64,000 nt of DNA. Origin: Acidimicrobiaceae bacterium (GTDB taxonomy: Bacteria; Actinomycetota; Acidimicrobiia; Acidimicrobiales; RAAP-2). Both the position numbers and the translations under genes were made by a program. Numbering within the stretch: position 1 is the first letter of the stretch; every line of letters starts with the position of its first letter. This document shows, piece after piece, positions 8,917 through 17,635 of the stretch. The notes under the pieces are model-generated. The model was not told where the DNA came from. It did no database searches and was given only the letters and a program-made list of their open reading frames with translations. Location: NCBI GenBank assembly GCA_027306605.1, contig DAHUZK010000023.1:1-64000 (forward strand), read 5' to 3'.

Positions 8917-10203
8917 GCCCTCGCTCCGGCCCAGCGTCCGCACGGCGCGCGTGCCGACCGGCGGTCCCTTCCGGTTGTGCTCGGGGCGTCCCGGCTGGAG
9001 CCGGCGGGCGTAGGCGCCGTACCGGGCGGCCAGCGGGGTGGCGGAGAGCCCGTGGAGCAGGACGCTCGAGGCGACAGTGAGCGTCACCGCGGCCAAGGCG
9101 ATCTCCGACGGCGACGAAGCCAGGGCGTCGACGGCGATGAGTCCGAAGACGATGGAGGCGAGCCCGCGCGGGCCGAACCAGCCGATGAAGGCGACCGTGG
9201 CACCGTCGAGCCCGGACCCGGCAAGCGAGAGCGCGACGGGAACCATGCGCACGACGGTCAGGGCCAGCACGGCGAAGACGACGTCGCGCCAGCCGACACC
9301 CTCCAGGCCCGGCACGAGCATGATGGCGCCGAAGGCGAACCAGACGAGGAGCGAAAACAGCGTCCCCGTCTGCTCGGTGAAGTGCAGCGCTCCCTGGTCG
9401 TTGTCGTGCTCCATCGTCCCGAAGGCCATGCCACCCACGAAGGCGGCCACGAAGCCGTTGGTCCCGGCCACGTCGGCGATCGCATAGGCGAAGAGGGCCA
9501 GCGCCAGGACGGTCAACGGCCGGATCCCCGCTGCGCTCCAGCCGTGGCGCCGCGACGAGCCGACGAGCAGCCCCCCGACCAGGCCGACGCCGAGTCCCAG
9601 TGCCGCACCGCCGGCCAGCTCGATCGCCGCGCTCGTGAGATGCGTGCCGTTCACTGCCTCGGCCGTGACGGCACCGGCGATGAAGACGTTGACGAACGGC
9701 GTCGCGATGCCGTCGTTCAGTCCACTCTCGACGTTGAGGACGCGTCGGACGTTGGTGGGCACCCTTTCGTCCTGCATGATCGAGGCGCCGAGCGCGGCGT
9801 CGGTCGGGGCCACCACGGCACCGACCGTGGCGGCGACCCAGAGTCCGCCACCGGGGAAGAGCGCGGCAGCGAGGCCGAAGCCGGCCGCGATCGTGAGAGG
9901 CAGGCCGAGTCCGAGAAGGCGCACCGGGATGGCGGCGTCGCGACGGAGGGCGCGCACGTTCACCCGGCAGGCGTCGGAGAAGAGGACGATGGCCAGCGTG
10001 ACCTCCGCCATGGCGCGGATGGTCGTCGAGTGCAGATCGAAGTGCACGAAGCCGGTGGGTCCGTGCGTGACGAGGACCCCGAGGACCACGAAGGCGATCG
10101 GGGCCGAGACGTCCCAGCGCTCCAGGCGGGCCGAGACGAGTCCCCAGAGGAGCACGCAGGCCGAGACCACCGCGAGGGCGACGATGCCGAGGTCGTGATT
10201 CAT
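8893..10203 (-). CDS. CPA1-family Na+(K+)/H+ antiporter
   Basis: The 436-aa protein has about 12 hydrophobic segments. It carries CPA1 motifs, including APTDAALGASI and ESGLNDGIATPF, the latter with the ion-binding Asn-Asp pair. It would exchange cytoplasmic Na+ or K+ for protons across the membrane and help pH and salt balance. It lacks a long C-terminal regulatory domain. Start ATG 10203. The stop codon lies inside the end of menB on the opposite strand. Confidence 0.88.
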   Translation of the reverse strand: MNHDLGIVALAVVSACVLLWGLVSARLERWDVSAPIAFVVLGVLVTHGPTGFVHFDLHSTTIRAMAEVTLAIVLFSDACRVNVRALRRDAAIPVRLLGLGLPLTIAAGFGLAAALFPGGGLWVAATVGAVVAPTDAALGASIMQDERVPTNVRRVLNVESGLNDGIATPFVNVFIAGAVTAEAVNGTHLTSAAIELAGGAALGLGVGLVGGLLVGSSRRHGWSAAGIRPLTVLALALFAYAIADVAGTNGFVAAFVGGMAFGTMEHDNDQGALHFTEQTGTLFSLLVWFAFGAIMLVPGLEGVGWRDVVFAVLALTVVRMVPVALSLAGSGLDGATVAFIGWFGPRGLASIVFGLIAVDALASSPSEIALAAVTLTVASSVLLHGLSATPLAARYGAYARRLQPGRPEHNRKGPPVGTRAVRTLGRSEGSVLPGER

Positions 10204-10317
10204 GGTCGGGATGCGCTCCGGGTTGCCGGGAACTGCCTATCACAGCATCCATCCAGGTGAACAGGCTAGAAAGGGCGGAGCAGGTTCTCGCTGTCTCGCA
10301 CCGTCCGGAGCGGATCG

Positions 10318-10356
10318 GCGTGCCCTGAGCGACGTCCACAAACCCAAGGAGCACTC
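10318..10356 (+). promoter_or_regulatory. Duplicated 39-nt leader with Shine-Dalgarno, copy 1
   Basis: The 39 nt before the ATG match those at 20463-20501 with one mismatch and end in AAGGAGCACTC. The shared leader shows that the two PLDc_N/SHOCT genes were duplicated together with their 5' untranslated region. Confidence 0.7.
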
Positions 10357-10758
10357 ATGCTTGCCGCGAGCTATCCGGTTCTCGATGCCTTCCTGACGAT
10401 GTTGTACTTCTTCCTCTTCATCATCTGGATCTGGCTGCTGATCATGGTCTTCATGGACATCTTCCGCAGCCACGACATGGGCGGCTGGGCCAAGGCGCTG
10501 TGGGTGATCTTCATCGTCATCCTTCCCTTCCTCGGCGTCCTGGTGTACCTGATCGCCCGGGGCGGCAAGATGCACGAGCGTCAGGCGGCCGACGCCGCCC
10601 GGCAGCAGAAGGCCTTCAACGAGTACGTGCGACAGGCCGCCGGCACGCCGGGTGCCGACACCGCTTCCCAGCTGTCCCAGCTGGCCGACTTGAAGGCCAA
10701 GGGTGTCCTGACCGAGCAAGAGTTCGAGGCCCAGAAGGCCAAGATCCTCGCCAGCTAG
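10357..10758 (+). CDS. PLDc_N/SHOCT-domain small membrane protein, copy 1
   Basis: This 133-aa protein has two N-terminal helices (about residues 10-32 and 47-66) of the PLDc_N type, with the motif YLIARGGKMHER after the second helix. A Gln-rich linker follows, then a C-terminal SHOCT helix pair (LADLKAKGVLTEQEFEAQKAKIL, given here as the region around residues 109-131). SHOCT modules are short oligomerisation tails of unknown purpose. It has a near-identical paralogue at 20502-20903, with conserved DNA even at synonymous sites over the first ~75 codons. Start ATG with AAGGAG. It may share a transcript with the flippase gene 31 nt downstream. Confidence 0.85.
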   Translation: MLAASYPVLDAFLTMLYFFLFIIWIWLLIMVFMDIFRSHDMGGWAKALWVIFIVILPFLGVLVYLIARGGKMHERQAADAARQQKAFNEYVRQAAGTPGADTASQLSQLADLKAKGVLTEQEFEAQKAKILAS

Positions 10759-10789
10759 GCCAGGTCTGCGTCGGAGGCGCGCACACGCG

Positions 10790-11980
10790 GTGGCGGCGGC
10801 GCAGGACGAGCCCGACGAGCGTGATCGGGACATCGACGATCCGCGGCGGAGCGGGTCGGAGCACGGTGGGGCTGCCGGCCGCCGCGGCGACGAGGTGCTG
10901 TCGGACCGCTTCGCCTCGCGGATCGAGCAGGACGTCGAGTCGCCCCTGCCGTGGCGCGCCATCGCCAAGAACTCGATCCTCGTCCTGGTGGCGGGCATCA
11001 CCATCTATCTGCTGTTCCCCAGCCTGACCGAGGTCTTCAGCTCGTTCCCCAAGCTGACCGACCTCGATCTCATCTGGTTCGGCTTCGCGCTGGTCCTGCA
11101 GGTGGCCCACTTCACGTGCACCATCGCCTTGCAGCGCATTGCGCTGCGCACCAAGGCATGGTTCTCGGTCGCGACGTCGCAGTTGGCGGGGAACGCGATC
11201 AGTCTCATCGTGCCGGGGGGTGCCGCGTTCGGGGCCGCGACGCAGTTCCGCATGCTCGCCGCCTCCGGGAACGATGCCGCGACGGCGGTGGCGGGCCTGA
11301 CGGCGTTCTCGCTCCTGGGCATCGGGGGGCTGCTGGCCCTCCCCGTCTTCGTGTTGCCGGCCATCCTGGCCGGCACGCCGATCGACAGCGGTCTCGAGCA
11401 CGCCGCCCTCCTGGGCATCGTGGCCTTCGTGCTCTTCGCCGGTTTCGGAGCGGCCGTGCTGCTCCTGGACAAGCCCATCCGCTGGACCGGCCATGCCGTG
11501 CAGTCGGTGCGCAACAGGCTGCTGCGCAAGCGCAAGCCGGTGACGGGACTGTCCGATCGCTTGGTCTACGAGCGCAACCGGATCCGTACGGTGCTGGGTC
11601 GGCAGTGGAAGGGAGCCGTGCTGCTGAGCAGCGGACGGCTCGCCTTCGACTACGGGACCCTGCTGGCGACCATCCGCGCCACGGGGGACCGCCCGAACCC
11701 GTCCCTCGTTCTCCTGGCCTACGCCGTCTCCGGGCTGCTGGCGCTGATCCCGATCACGCCGGGCGGGTTGGGGATCGTGGAGGCGGGCCTGAGCGCCCTG
11801 CTGATCCTGGCCGGCGTGCCCGGCGGCGACGCCGTCGTCGCCACGCTGGCGTATCGGGTCATCTCCTACTGGCTGCCCATCTTGGTGGGCCCCTTTGCCT
11901 ACCTCGCCTTCCGGCTGCGCTACGGACCGCCCGGGCACGATGCGACCGGGCCGGGAGGCTCGGCCCTGGCCACCGGGTGA
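10790..11980 (+). CDS. YbhN/UPF0104-type flippase-like integral membrane protein
   Basis: The 396-aa protein has a charged N-terminus (about 55 residues, rich in Asp, Glu and Arg) and then eight or so helices of the lysylphosphatidylglycerol-synthase transmembrane region. Family marks include SLIVPGGAAFGA in the middle and LIPITPGGLGIVEAG near residue 320, where the paired Pro-Gly-Gly loops are typical of this superfamily. Related proteins move lipids across the membrane, but the substrate here is unknown and no synthetase domain is attached. Start GTG 10790, close behind the PLDc_N/SHOCT gene. Confidence 0.82.
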   Translation: MAAAQDEPDERDRDIDDPRRSGSEHGGAAGRRGDEVLSDRFASRIEQDVESPLPWRAIAKNSILVLVAGITIYLLFPSLTEVFSSFPKLTDLDLIWFGFALVLQVAHFTCTIALQRIALRTKAWFSVATSQLAGNAISLIVPGGAAFGAATQFRMLAASGNDAATAVAGLTAFSLLGIGGLLALPVFVLPAILAGTPIDSGLEHAALLGIVAFVLFAGFGAAVLLLDKPIRWTGHAVQSVRNRLLRKRKPVTGLSDRLVYERNRIRTVLGRQWKGAVLLSSGRLAFDYGTLLATIRATGDRPNPSLVLLAYAVSGLLALIPITPGGLGIVEAGLSALLILAGVPGGDAVVATLAYRVISYWLPILVGPFAYLAFRLRYGPPGHDATGPGGSALATG

Positions 11981-12207
11981 TGGACGGTGGCCGCCCGCTG
12001 GCGACGGTGGACGGTGGCGGCCCGGTGGCAGAGCGCCGGAACGCATCAAGGCCCGTGCCGGGTGCGTCGAAGGGTCGAGCGGGGCGCCGGACTTGGCGAG
12101 GGCGTCACGTCGAAGTCCTGGGCGGCGGCGCGCGGCGCGCGGCGCGGCTATCGTCCCTGCGACCCGTTGCCTCGGCGGAGCCCACACCATGCGAATCCCG
12201 GACCGTG

Positions 12208-13713
12208 ATGTTTGAGGGGACATGGGCGTCGGTGCGCACCCACCAGGTGCCGGTCTGGTTCGACGACGCCAAGTTGGGAGTGTTCATCCATTGGGGGCCC
12301 TACTCGGTCCCGGGCTGGGCACCGCGCGTACCGGACATCCAACGACTGCTCATCGACGACGGGCCCAGGCGGATGCTGAGGGAGAACCCGTACGCCGAGT
12401 GGTACCTCAACACGATGCAGATCAAGGGAAGCCCGACCCAGCTGCACCATGCCGTGGTCTACGGGCAGGACTATCCCTACGACAACTTCGCCAGGACCTT
12501 CAGCGAGGCCTCGGCGGGGGCCGACCTCGAGGCAATCGCCGAGGCGTGCCGGTCGGCCGGGGCGCGCTACGTCGTGCTCACGACGAAGCACCACGACGGC
12601 TTCGCGCTGTGGCCGTCGGCCATCGCCCATCCCGTCAAGGGCAGGTACCACGCCGCGCGTGACCTCGTCGGCGAGCTGAGCGAAGCGGTCCGGGCCCGCC
12701 GGATGCGTATGGGCCTCTACTACTCGGGCGGCTACGACTGGCCCTACAACGGCGCAGTCCTCCAGCGTGCCGCTGACGCCATCCTGGCCGTTCCGGAAGG
12801 CGAGCACTACGTGCGCTACGTCACGGCACACGTCCGCGAGCTCATCGACCGCTACCAGCCCTCGGTGTTGTGGAACGACATCGGGTGGCCGCTCGACGGG
12901 AACCTGGCAGAACTGTTCGCGCACTACTACAACACCGTCGAGGATGGGGTCATCAATGACCGGTGGCGCGAACCCTTGGCGCGCAACACGGTCGTGGACG
13001 GGTTCGTGCGCGCCTCGGGGGCTGTGCTGCAGGCGCTGTGGCGCTTCATTCCCGAGCGTCACAAGCACCTCACCTTCGCCACGCCGAAGCACTGTGACTT
13101 CCGGACGCCGGAGTACGAGGTGCCGCGGGAGGCCTCGACGGACAAGTGGGAGCTGGCCCGGGGCGTGGGCCACTCCTTCGGAGCGAACCGTGACGAGCAG
13201 CCCGAGGACATGATCCGCGGGACAGAGCTGATCCAGATGTTCTGCGACGTCGTGGCGAAGAACGGCAATCTGCTGATCGGCATCGGTCCGCGACCCGACG
13301 GAACCATCCCGGACCAGCAGTTGGCGCCCTTGCGCGCACTCGGCTCGTGGCTGGAGGTGAACGGTGAGGCCATCGACGGCAGCCGGCCCTGGGTGGTGAG
13401 CGAGTCGCGGACCCTCGAGGGCACGGGGTTGCGCTTCACCACGAGCGGGGAGGGACTCTACGCACTTCTCATGGGCATGCCCTCGGGACGCCGGATGACG
13501 CTGCGCGCCGTCGACGGGTCCCGTGTCGAACGCGTGCGCCTGGTCGGGGTGCCCGATGCCTCGCTCGAATGGGGAGCCGACGACAGCGGTTCTCTCACCG
13601 TCGTCCTCCCGGAGCGTCTGCCCCTCTCTCCGGTGACCACGCTCGATCTCGGGCGGGGCGTGCGGGCCCTCCTCGGGACCCCGGAAGCATCAAAGTCGTC
13701 GCGCCGAGCCTGA
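12208..13713 (+). CDS. Alpha-L-fucosidase, glycoside hydrolase family 29
   Basis: This 501-aa protein shows the GH29 pattern: LGVFIHWGPYSVPGW near residue 23, EWYLNTM, YVVLTTKHHDGFALWPS near residue 125, and LWNDIGWP near residue 225, whose Asp is the expected nucleophile. A C-terminal beta-domain follows. GH29 enzymes release L-fucose from glycans by a retaining mechanism. No signal peptide is seen, so it is probably intracellular. ATG 12208 is where similarity begins; no good ribosome-binding site precedes it, and the frame is open far upstream without matching the family. The 227-bp gap before it contains a degenerate 27-bp repeat (11982 and 12009). Confidence 0.9.
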   Translation: MFEGTWASVRTHQVPVWFDDAKLGVFIHWGPYSVPGWAPRVPDIQRLLIDDGPRRMLRENPYAEWYLNTMQIKGSPTQLHHAVVYGQDYPYDNFARTFSEASAGADLEAIAEACRSAGARYVVLTTKHHDGFALWPSAIAHPVKGRYHAARDLVGELSEAVRARRMRMGLYYSGGYDWPYNGAVLQRAADAILAVPEGEHYVRYVTAHVRELIDRYQPSVLWNDIGWPLDGNLAELFAHYYNTVEDGVINDRWREPLARNTVVDGFVRASGAVLQALWRFIPERHKHLTFATPKHCDFRTPEYEVPREASTDKWELARGVGHSFGANRDEQPEDMIRGTELIQMFCDVVAKNGNLLIGIGPRPDGTIPDQQLAPLRALGSWLEVNGEAIDGSRPWVVSESRTLEGTGLRFTTSGEGLYALLMGMPSGRRMTLRAVDGSRVERVRLVGVPDASLEWGADDSGSLTVVLPERLPLSPVTTLDLGRGVRALLGTPEASKSSRRA

Positions 13714-13751
13714 GGTCGAGCACGGTTCGTGCCGCCACGGCGGGTGCGGGC

Positions 13752-14150
13752 TCAGCCGGTCAGCACGAGCTGGGTCTGTGTCACCTTCGCCACCAGCCGG
13801 CCAGCGGCGTCGCGGACCTCCGTCTCGACGACGACGACGGTGCGCCCGACGTGCAGCGGCCGGGACACGGCCTCGACCGAGCCTTCGCGGACGCCGCGCA
13901 AGAAGTTCGTCTTCGACTCGACGGTGGTCGTGCCCTGCGCTTCGGCCGGCAGGTTGAGGAAGGCACAGGCACCTCCCGTGCTGTCGGCGAGAGCCATCAC
14001 CGCACCGCCGTGCAAGAGACCGTTGACTGTGCAGAGACCTGGGGCCCAGTCGAGCCGAGCCCGCACCTCTTCCTTCGTGTACCTGGAGAAGGTCGCGCCG
14101 AGCGTTCTCGTCAGCGGCATGAGCTCGAGCAGCTGCTCGGGGTCGGGCAC
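13752..14150 (-). CDS. PaaI-like hotdog-fold acyl-CoA thioesterase
   Basis: The 132-aa protein is the size of a single hotdog domain. The helix motif NGLLHGGAVMALADSTGG, at about residues 43-60, is the family signature that holds the catalytic Asp and the substrate-binding Gly pair. FLRGVREGSVEAVSRPLHVGR forms the next strands. It likely hydrolyses aryl- or acyl-CoA esters. The start ATG 14150 gives the usual family length. It stands alone between two plus-strand genes. Confidence 0.87.
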   Translation of the reverse strand: MPDPEQLLELMPLTRTLGATFSRYTKEEVRARLDWAPGLCTVNGLLHGGAVMALADSTGGACAFLNLPAEAQGTTTVESKTNFLRGVREGSVEAVSRPLHVGRTVVVVETEVRDAAGRLVAKVTQTQLVLTG

Positions 14151-14516
14151 GGGTGCAGGCTAGTGACCATTGGCCCTAGTGCCACTCTCGCAGGGTCTGC
14201 ATGATCTTGAACAGGACGAGCGGCTGCCGGCGCTGCAGTTCGCCGAAAACAGATCCGGCCTGAAGCCTCCCGGCGAGCGTCGTTTCGTTTGCGGCAGGGG
14301 TCCCGAGCCCCCGGCGGCCCCTCGTCCTCTTTTGCCGGCCGTGTTCTCCGCTTTTGCCCGCCGCCGTGTTCTCCGCCGGGACGGCGCACGAAGCTGGGCT
14401 GCCCGCAGCACCGGCTCACGGCGAGCGGGGCAACCGCATCCCGCGTCAACGGCCGTGACAAGCTACCGTCTGCCCTCTCGTTGAATCTGCCCGCTCGTTC
14501 AGGTGGTGGAGTCCGC
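14151..14516. other. 366-bp intergenic region before the GAP-family gene
   Basis: No convincing gene is present. The stretch contains two copies of GTGTTCTCCGC about 27 bp apart near 14340-14375. A TACCGT hexamer at 14464-14469 is a plausible -10 element for the downstream gene, and GGTGGTGGAG is a ribosome-binding site ending just before 14511. Nothing else is recognised. Confidence 0.5.
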
Positions 14517-15185
14517 ATGCTGATTCAGCTGTTCGTCATCGGTCTCGTGGTGACGCTCGAGCCGATTCCGCTCACGGCCATGATCCTCCTGCTTGCCGCC
14601 GAAGGAGGGTTGCTCAAGGGCCTCGGTTACGTCCTCGGCTGGATGGTCACGCTTGTCGGCATCGTGGCGGCGACGGTGGCGCTCACCGGCGGCAAGCCAC
14701 TCATCCCCCACAGCAACCCTTCGACCGCCGCGTTGAGCGTCAAGTTGGCGGCTGGCGCCATCCTCGTCTTCATCGGATACCGGCGGCGGGGCCGGGGCCG
14801 GCCGTCGTCGAGCACGGCGACGCCCAAGAAGGAGCCGCGTTGGATGAGCGGCATCAACCGCATCAACCCGCTGGCGGCTGCCGGGCTCGCCTTTCTCCTC
14901 CAGCCCTGGGTCATGGTGGCCGCCGGCGTCTCGACCATCACCGAGGCCAAGCTCTCCAGCCCCCTCGAGTACTTCGCCGTCTTTGCCTTCTGCCTCTTGT
15001 GCTCGGCGAGCTACCTCGTGATGGAGACCTACGCCGCGCTGCGCCCGGCCGAGGTCCAGACTTCGTTGCAAGCGCTCCTCGGCTGGATCACGCGCCACCG
15101 CGACGAGGCCATCGTGTTCCTCTCGGTCGCCCTGGGTCTGTACCTGATGGCCGTGAGCATCTACGGACTGGTGAGCGGCACGTAG
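14517..15185 (+). CDS. GAP-family (Sap/peptidoglycolipid-addressing-like) membrane protein
   Basis: The 222-aa protein has six hydrophobic segments in the arrangement of GAP proteins. It has a conserved N-terminal EPIPLTAMILLL stretch, a basic loop (about residues 85-110, with RRRGRGRPSS) and a NPLAAAGLAFLLQP motif. Mycobacterial members help export glycolipids or sulfolipids to the surface. That role is known for only a few members, so function here is inferred. ATG 14517 follows GGTGGTGGAG. No lipid-synthesis genes are adjacent. Confidence 0.8.
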   Translation: MLIQLFVIGLVVTLEPIPLTAMILLLAAEGGLLKGLGYVLGWMVTLVGIVAATVALTGGKPLIPHSNPSTAALSVKLAAGAILVFIGYRRRGRGRPSSSTATPKKEPRWMSGINRINPLAAAGLAFLLQPWVMVAAGVSTITEAKLSSPLEYFAVFAFCLLCSASYLVMETYAALRPAEVQTSLQALLGWITRHRDEAIVFLSVALGLYLMAVSIYGLVSGT

Positions 15186-15358
15186 GCGAGCGAACGTCGG
15201 CCCTGGGAACGGGCCGAGAGGTCGATCCCGCACTGCCAAACGATCGTTGGGTGACCCGTGCCGAACGAGGAACCGTCGAGGGGCGCAGGCCCCATTTTCC
15301 CTCGGAAGGGTCGCTCACTATGGTTGCGCCCAGCCGGGGAAGACGCAGGAGCGTGGCG

Positions 15359-15550
15359 ATGCAGAACCACCACCCGAAGATCGCACAGCGGTCCGACCGC
15401 ATGTGGGTTGTGGAGTGCCCGCAGTGCCGGAACGACCCGAGCTCGGCACTTCCGATCGGCATCGGGATGCCCCTGCGCGACCGCGAGACGGCGGAGCGGC
15501 TTCGCGAGAACCACGCGACGCGACAGGTGCGGCGGGCGGTCGCGTCCTAG
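15359..15550 (+). CDS. Small Cys-motif protein of unknown function
   Basis: This 63-aa protein contains one C-x2-C pair (ECPQCRND) after an aromatic stretch (RMWVVEC), then a Gly/Leu segment and an Arg-rich helix (RLRENHATRQVRR). A half zinc-knuckle or zinc-binding dimer is possible. ATG 15359 has GGAG seven nt upstream. An in-frame ATG at 15320 also has GGAAGGG and would add 13 residues. I do not know the family. It lies between the GAP gene and a DUF302 gene, all on the plus strand. Confidence 0.6.
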   Translation: MQNHHPKIAQRSDRMWVVECPQCRNDPSSALPIGIGMPLRDRETAERLRENHATRQVRRAVAS

Positions 15551-15566
15551 GGTGGAAACACGGGCG

Positions 15567-15590
15567 ATGGCAGACCCGGACAGACGGTGA
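15567..15590 (+). other. Possible 7-codon upstream ORF coupled to DUF302 gene
   Basis: ATG 15567 opens a seven-codon frame (MADPDRR) whose TGA overlaps the GTG of the next gene as GTGA. A TAGGGT hexamer (15548-15553) and GGTGGAAAC lie upstream. The overlap would favour reinitiation on the DUF302 gene. It is a sequence observation only. Confidence 0.3.
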
Positions 15591-15976
15591 CCGGGCCCGC
15601 CGGCATCGTCACGAAGGTCAGCCCGCGCTCGGTCGCCGAGACGGTCACCGCGCTCGAGGCGATCCTGGGCGACAGGGGGCTGAAGGTCTTCGCCGTCATC
15701 GACCAGCGGGAAGCGGCACGCGCCGTGGGCCTCGACCTGAGAGAGACGACCCTGGTGATCTTCGGCAACCCGGCCGCCGGGACCGGCATCATGGACGCCA
15801 TCCCCCTGGTGGCGCTCGACCTCCCGCTCAAGGTCCTCGTGTGGGGGGACGAGGACGGCACCAAGGTGAGCTACACGGCGCCGGCCGCGTTGGCGGCGCG
15901 CTACGGGTTGGCGCCCGAGCAGGCGGCCGTCTTCGAGGGTCTCGAAGGGCTGACCGACGCCCTCGTCGCCGAGTGA
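15587..15976 (+). CDS. DUF302 domain protein
   Basis: The 129-aa protein is essentially one DUF302 domain. The core reads VAETVTALEAILGDRGLKVF, then REAARAVGLDLRETTLVIFG and MDAIPLVALDLPLKVLVWGD, which alternate strands and helices as in this family. Members are small cytosolic proteins of unknown biochemical role, sometimes next to metal or thiol stress genes. Start GTG 15587 overlaps a 7-codon ORF. It has no clear Shine-Dalgarno sequence of its own. Confidence 0.85.
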   Translation: MTGPAGIVTKVSPRSVAETVTALEAILGDRGLKVFAVIDQREAARAVGLDLRETTLVIFGNPAAGTGIMDAIPLVALDLPLKVLVWGDEDGTKVSYTAPAALAARYGLAPEQAAVFEGLEGLTDALVAE

Positions 15977-16050
15977 CCCCGCACCGCGCGGCAGCCTTGA
16001 CGGCGCCCGTCCCGGCAACTGGCTGAGGCCGAGGTCCTGTGACAGTCTGG

Positions 16051-16065
16051 GTGACACCACGTCAC
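16051..16065. promoter_or_regulatory. Perfect palindrome before the M24-TetR operon
   Basis: GTGAC-ACCAC-GTCAC is a perfect 5-5-5 inverted repeat, 36 bp before the M24 gene start. It is a reasonable operator for the TetR protein encoded by the second gene of the same operon. No binding evidence exists. Confidence 0.4.
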
Positions 16066-16100
16066 AACGGTTCGAGCGCCTGTCAGGGGAACCACGCCAA

Positions 16101-17009
16101 GTGTCCACCAGCACCTTTCCCTACTCGACCGTGGAGCTCGACCGGTTCCGTCAGGTCCAGCGCCTGGCGTACGACATCGCGATGGAGGTCGAGTCCCGGC
16201 TCTGGGACGGGATGACCGAGGCCGACGCCTGCGATCTCGTCCTGGCGACCCAGGACCGCCACGGCGTCCGCCAGGTCTTCCACGAGCCCTACGTCTGGTT
16301 CGGTGGGCGCACGCTGCTCGAATCCGGATGGGCCCGCCATCGGGGCAGCGCGCGCGGCCCGGCGGCGGCGCGGGTCGGTCCGCCTCCGCCGTTCGCCGCC
16401 ACGGAGGCCAAGCTGGCCGAGGGCACGCCGGTGATCATCGACCTCGGTCCGGTGGCCGACGGCATCCCCGCCGACGTCGGCTACTCGTGCGTCTTCGGGG
16501 CCAACCCGTTGTTCGACGACCTCGACCGGGCCCTGCCGCGCATCCGGGCGTTTCTGCTCGAGGGCGTACAGGCCGGCGAGACCATGCTCTCGCTCTACCG
16601 CGAGCTCGACTTCCTCCTGGCCCAGCGCGGGTGGCGCAACTGCCACGAGCACTACCCGGACCGGGCGCTCGGGCACCTCGTCTTCCCACTGGACCGTGAT
16701 CCCGACCGGCCCTCCCCGCTGCCCGGCTACGGCGCCGCTGCCGCCGAGGGGCTGCTTGCGGCGGGGGTGACCGCTCTCGACGACGGCACGGCCTACCCGG
16801 TGTGGAACGACACCTCGTTCAGCGACTTCAAGGCCTCGCCCGGCGTGTGGGCGGTCGAACCGCACGTCGGACGTGACGGGGTGGGGGTGAAATTCGAGGA
16901 GCTGCTGGTTGTCACCGAGGACGACGCCTTCTGGCTCGACGAACAGCTGCCGCACGCCCGGCGCTGGGCCTCGGCGGGGTACAGCTTCGAGGCGCTGCGG
17001 AGGGCGTGA
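16101..17009 (+). CDS. M24-family metallopeptidase (aminopeptidase P-like)
   Basis: The 302-aa protein has a pita-bread-type catalytic domain. Metal-ligand motifs appear in order: the IDLGPVADGIPADVGYS pair of Asp residues near 113-125, the His region around HEHYPDRALGH, Glu in WAVEPHVG, and a last Glu in FEELLVVTED. The family cleaves N-terminal residues, often before Pro, or has become a creatinase-like hydrolase; the N-terminal domain of classic aminopeptidase P is missing. Start GTG 16101 with AGGGGA upstream. It overlaps the downstream tetR (TGATG), so the two form an operon. Confidence 0.85.
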   Translation: MSTSTFPYSTVELDRFRQVQRLAYDIAMEVESRLWDGMTEADACDLVLATQDRHGVRQVFHEPYVWFGGRTLLESGWARHRGSARGPAAARVGPPPPFAATEAKLAEGTPVIIDLGPVADGIPADVGYSCVFGANPLFDDLDRALPRIRAFLLEGVQAGETMLSLYRELDFLLAQRGWRNCHEHYPDRALGHLVFPLDRDPDRPSPLPGYGAAAAEGLLAAGVTALDDGTAYPVWNDTSFSDFKASPGVWAVEPHVGRDGVGVKFEELLVVTEDDAFWLDEQLPHARRWASAGYSFEALRRA

Positions 17010-17629
17010 TGCCGACACGGACGCGCTCCCGCACCCGCACCGTGGCGCAGCAGCGGCGTGCGGCCACCGAGCAGGCGATCCTCGATGCCACCGAGGCCCT
17101 GCTCGAACAGCGACGCTTCCGCGACCTGACCGTGGAGGACGTCATGGATGTGGCCGGTCTCGGTCGTACGGCCTTCTACCGCTACTTCCCCGACCTCGAG
17201 AGCGTCATGCTGCGTCATATGGCGGGCATCGCCGAGGAGCTCGACGCCGCCGCGGCCGACTGGCTGGCGGCGGACGACCCTGACGCGCAGCTGGTCGAAT
17301 CGGGACGGCGTATCGCCCGCGTGTACCGTGATCACGGCCGGCTGATGCAGGCCTTTTCCGACGCGGCCGGCGCCGGACCCGACGTGCACGATGCCTGGCG
17401 GGCCGTCCTCGACGGCCTTGTCGAGCCGGGGGTGGCGCATCTCGACGCGTTGATCGCGGCCGACCGGGCCCAGTGCGACCGGCCTGGCGAGACGATCCGT
17501 GCCCTGTCGGCGCTGATCGATCGCTACCTCCTCGACGTCTATGGGGGGAGCGCCGGCGTCGACATTGAGGAGCCGGTCGCCGTGCTCGTGCAGATCTGGC
17601 GGCGGACGCTGCGCTTGACGGGCTCCTGA
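17009..17629 (+). CDS. TetR-family transcriptional regulator
   Basis: The 206-aa protein has an N-terminal helix-turn-helix: AILDATEALLEQRRFRDLTV, then VMDVAGLGRTAFYRYFPDLE, and a ligand-binding helical domain. Its basic N-terminus (PTRTRSRTRTV) may touch DNA. ATG 17009 overlaps the stop of the peptidase gene by one base; GTG 17006 is also possible. Control of its own operon through the palindrome at 16051-16065 is the simplest inference. Confidence 0.88.
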   Translation: MPTRTRSRTRTVAQQRRAATEQAILDATEALLEQRRFRDLTVEDVMDVAGLGRTAFYRYFPDLESVMLRHMAGIAEELDAAAADWLAADDPDAQLVESGRRIARVYRDHGRLMQAFSDAAGAGPDVHDAWRAVLDGLVEPGVAHLDALIAADRAQCDRPGETIRALSALIDRYLLDVYGGSAGVDIEEPVAVLVQIWRRTLRLTGS

Positions 17630-17635
17630 CCCTGC

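Noticed and set aside
10951-12207. Upstream extension of the fucosidase frame
   Set aside because: The frame stays open but overlaps the flippase gene in another frame and lacks GH29 similarity before 12208.
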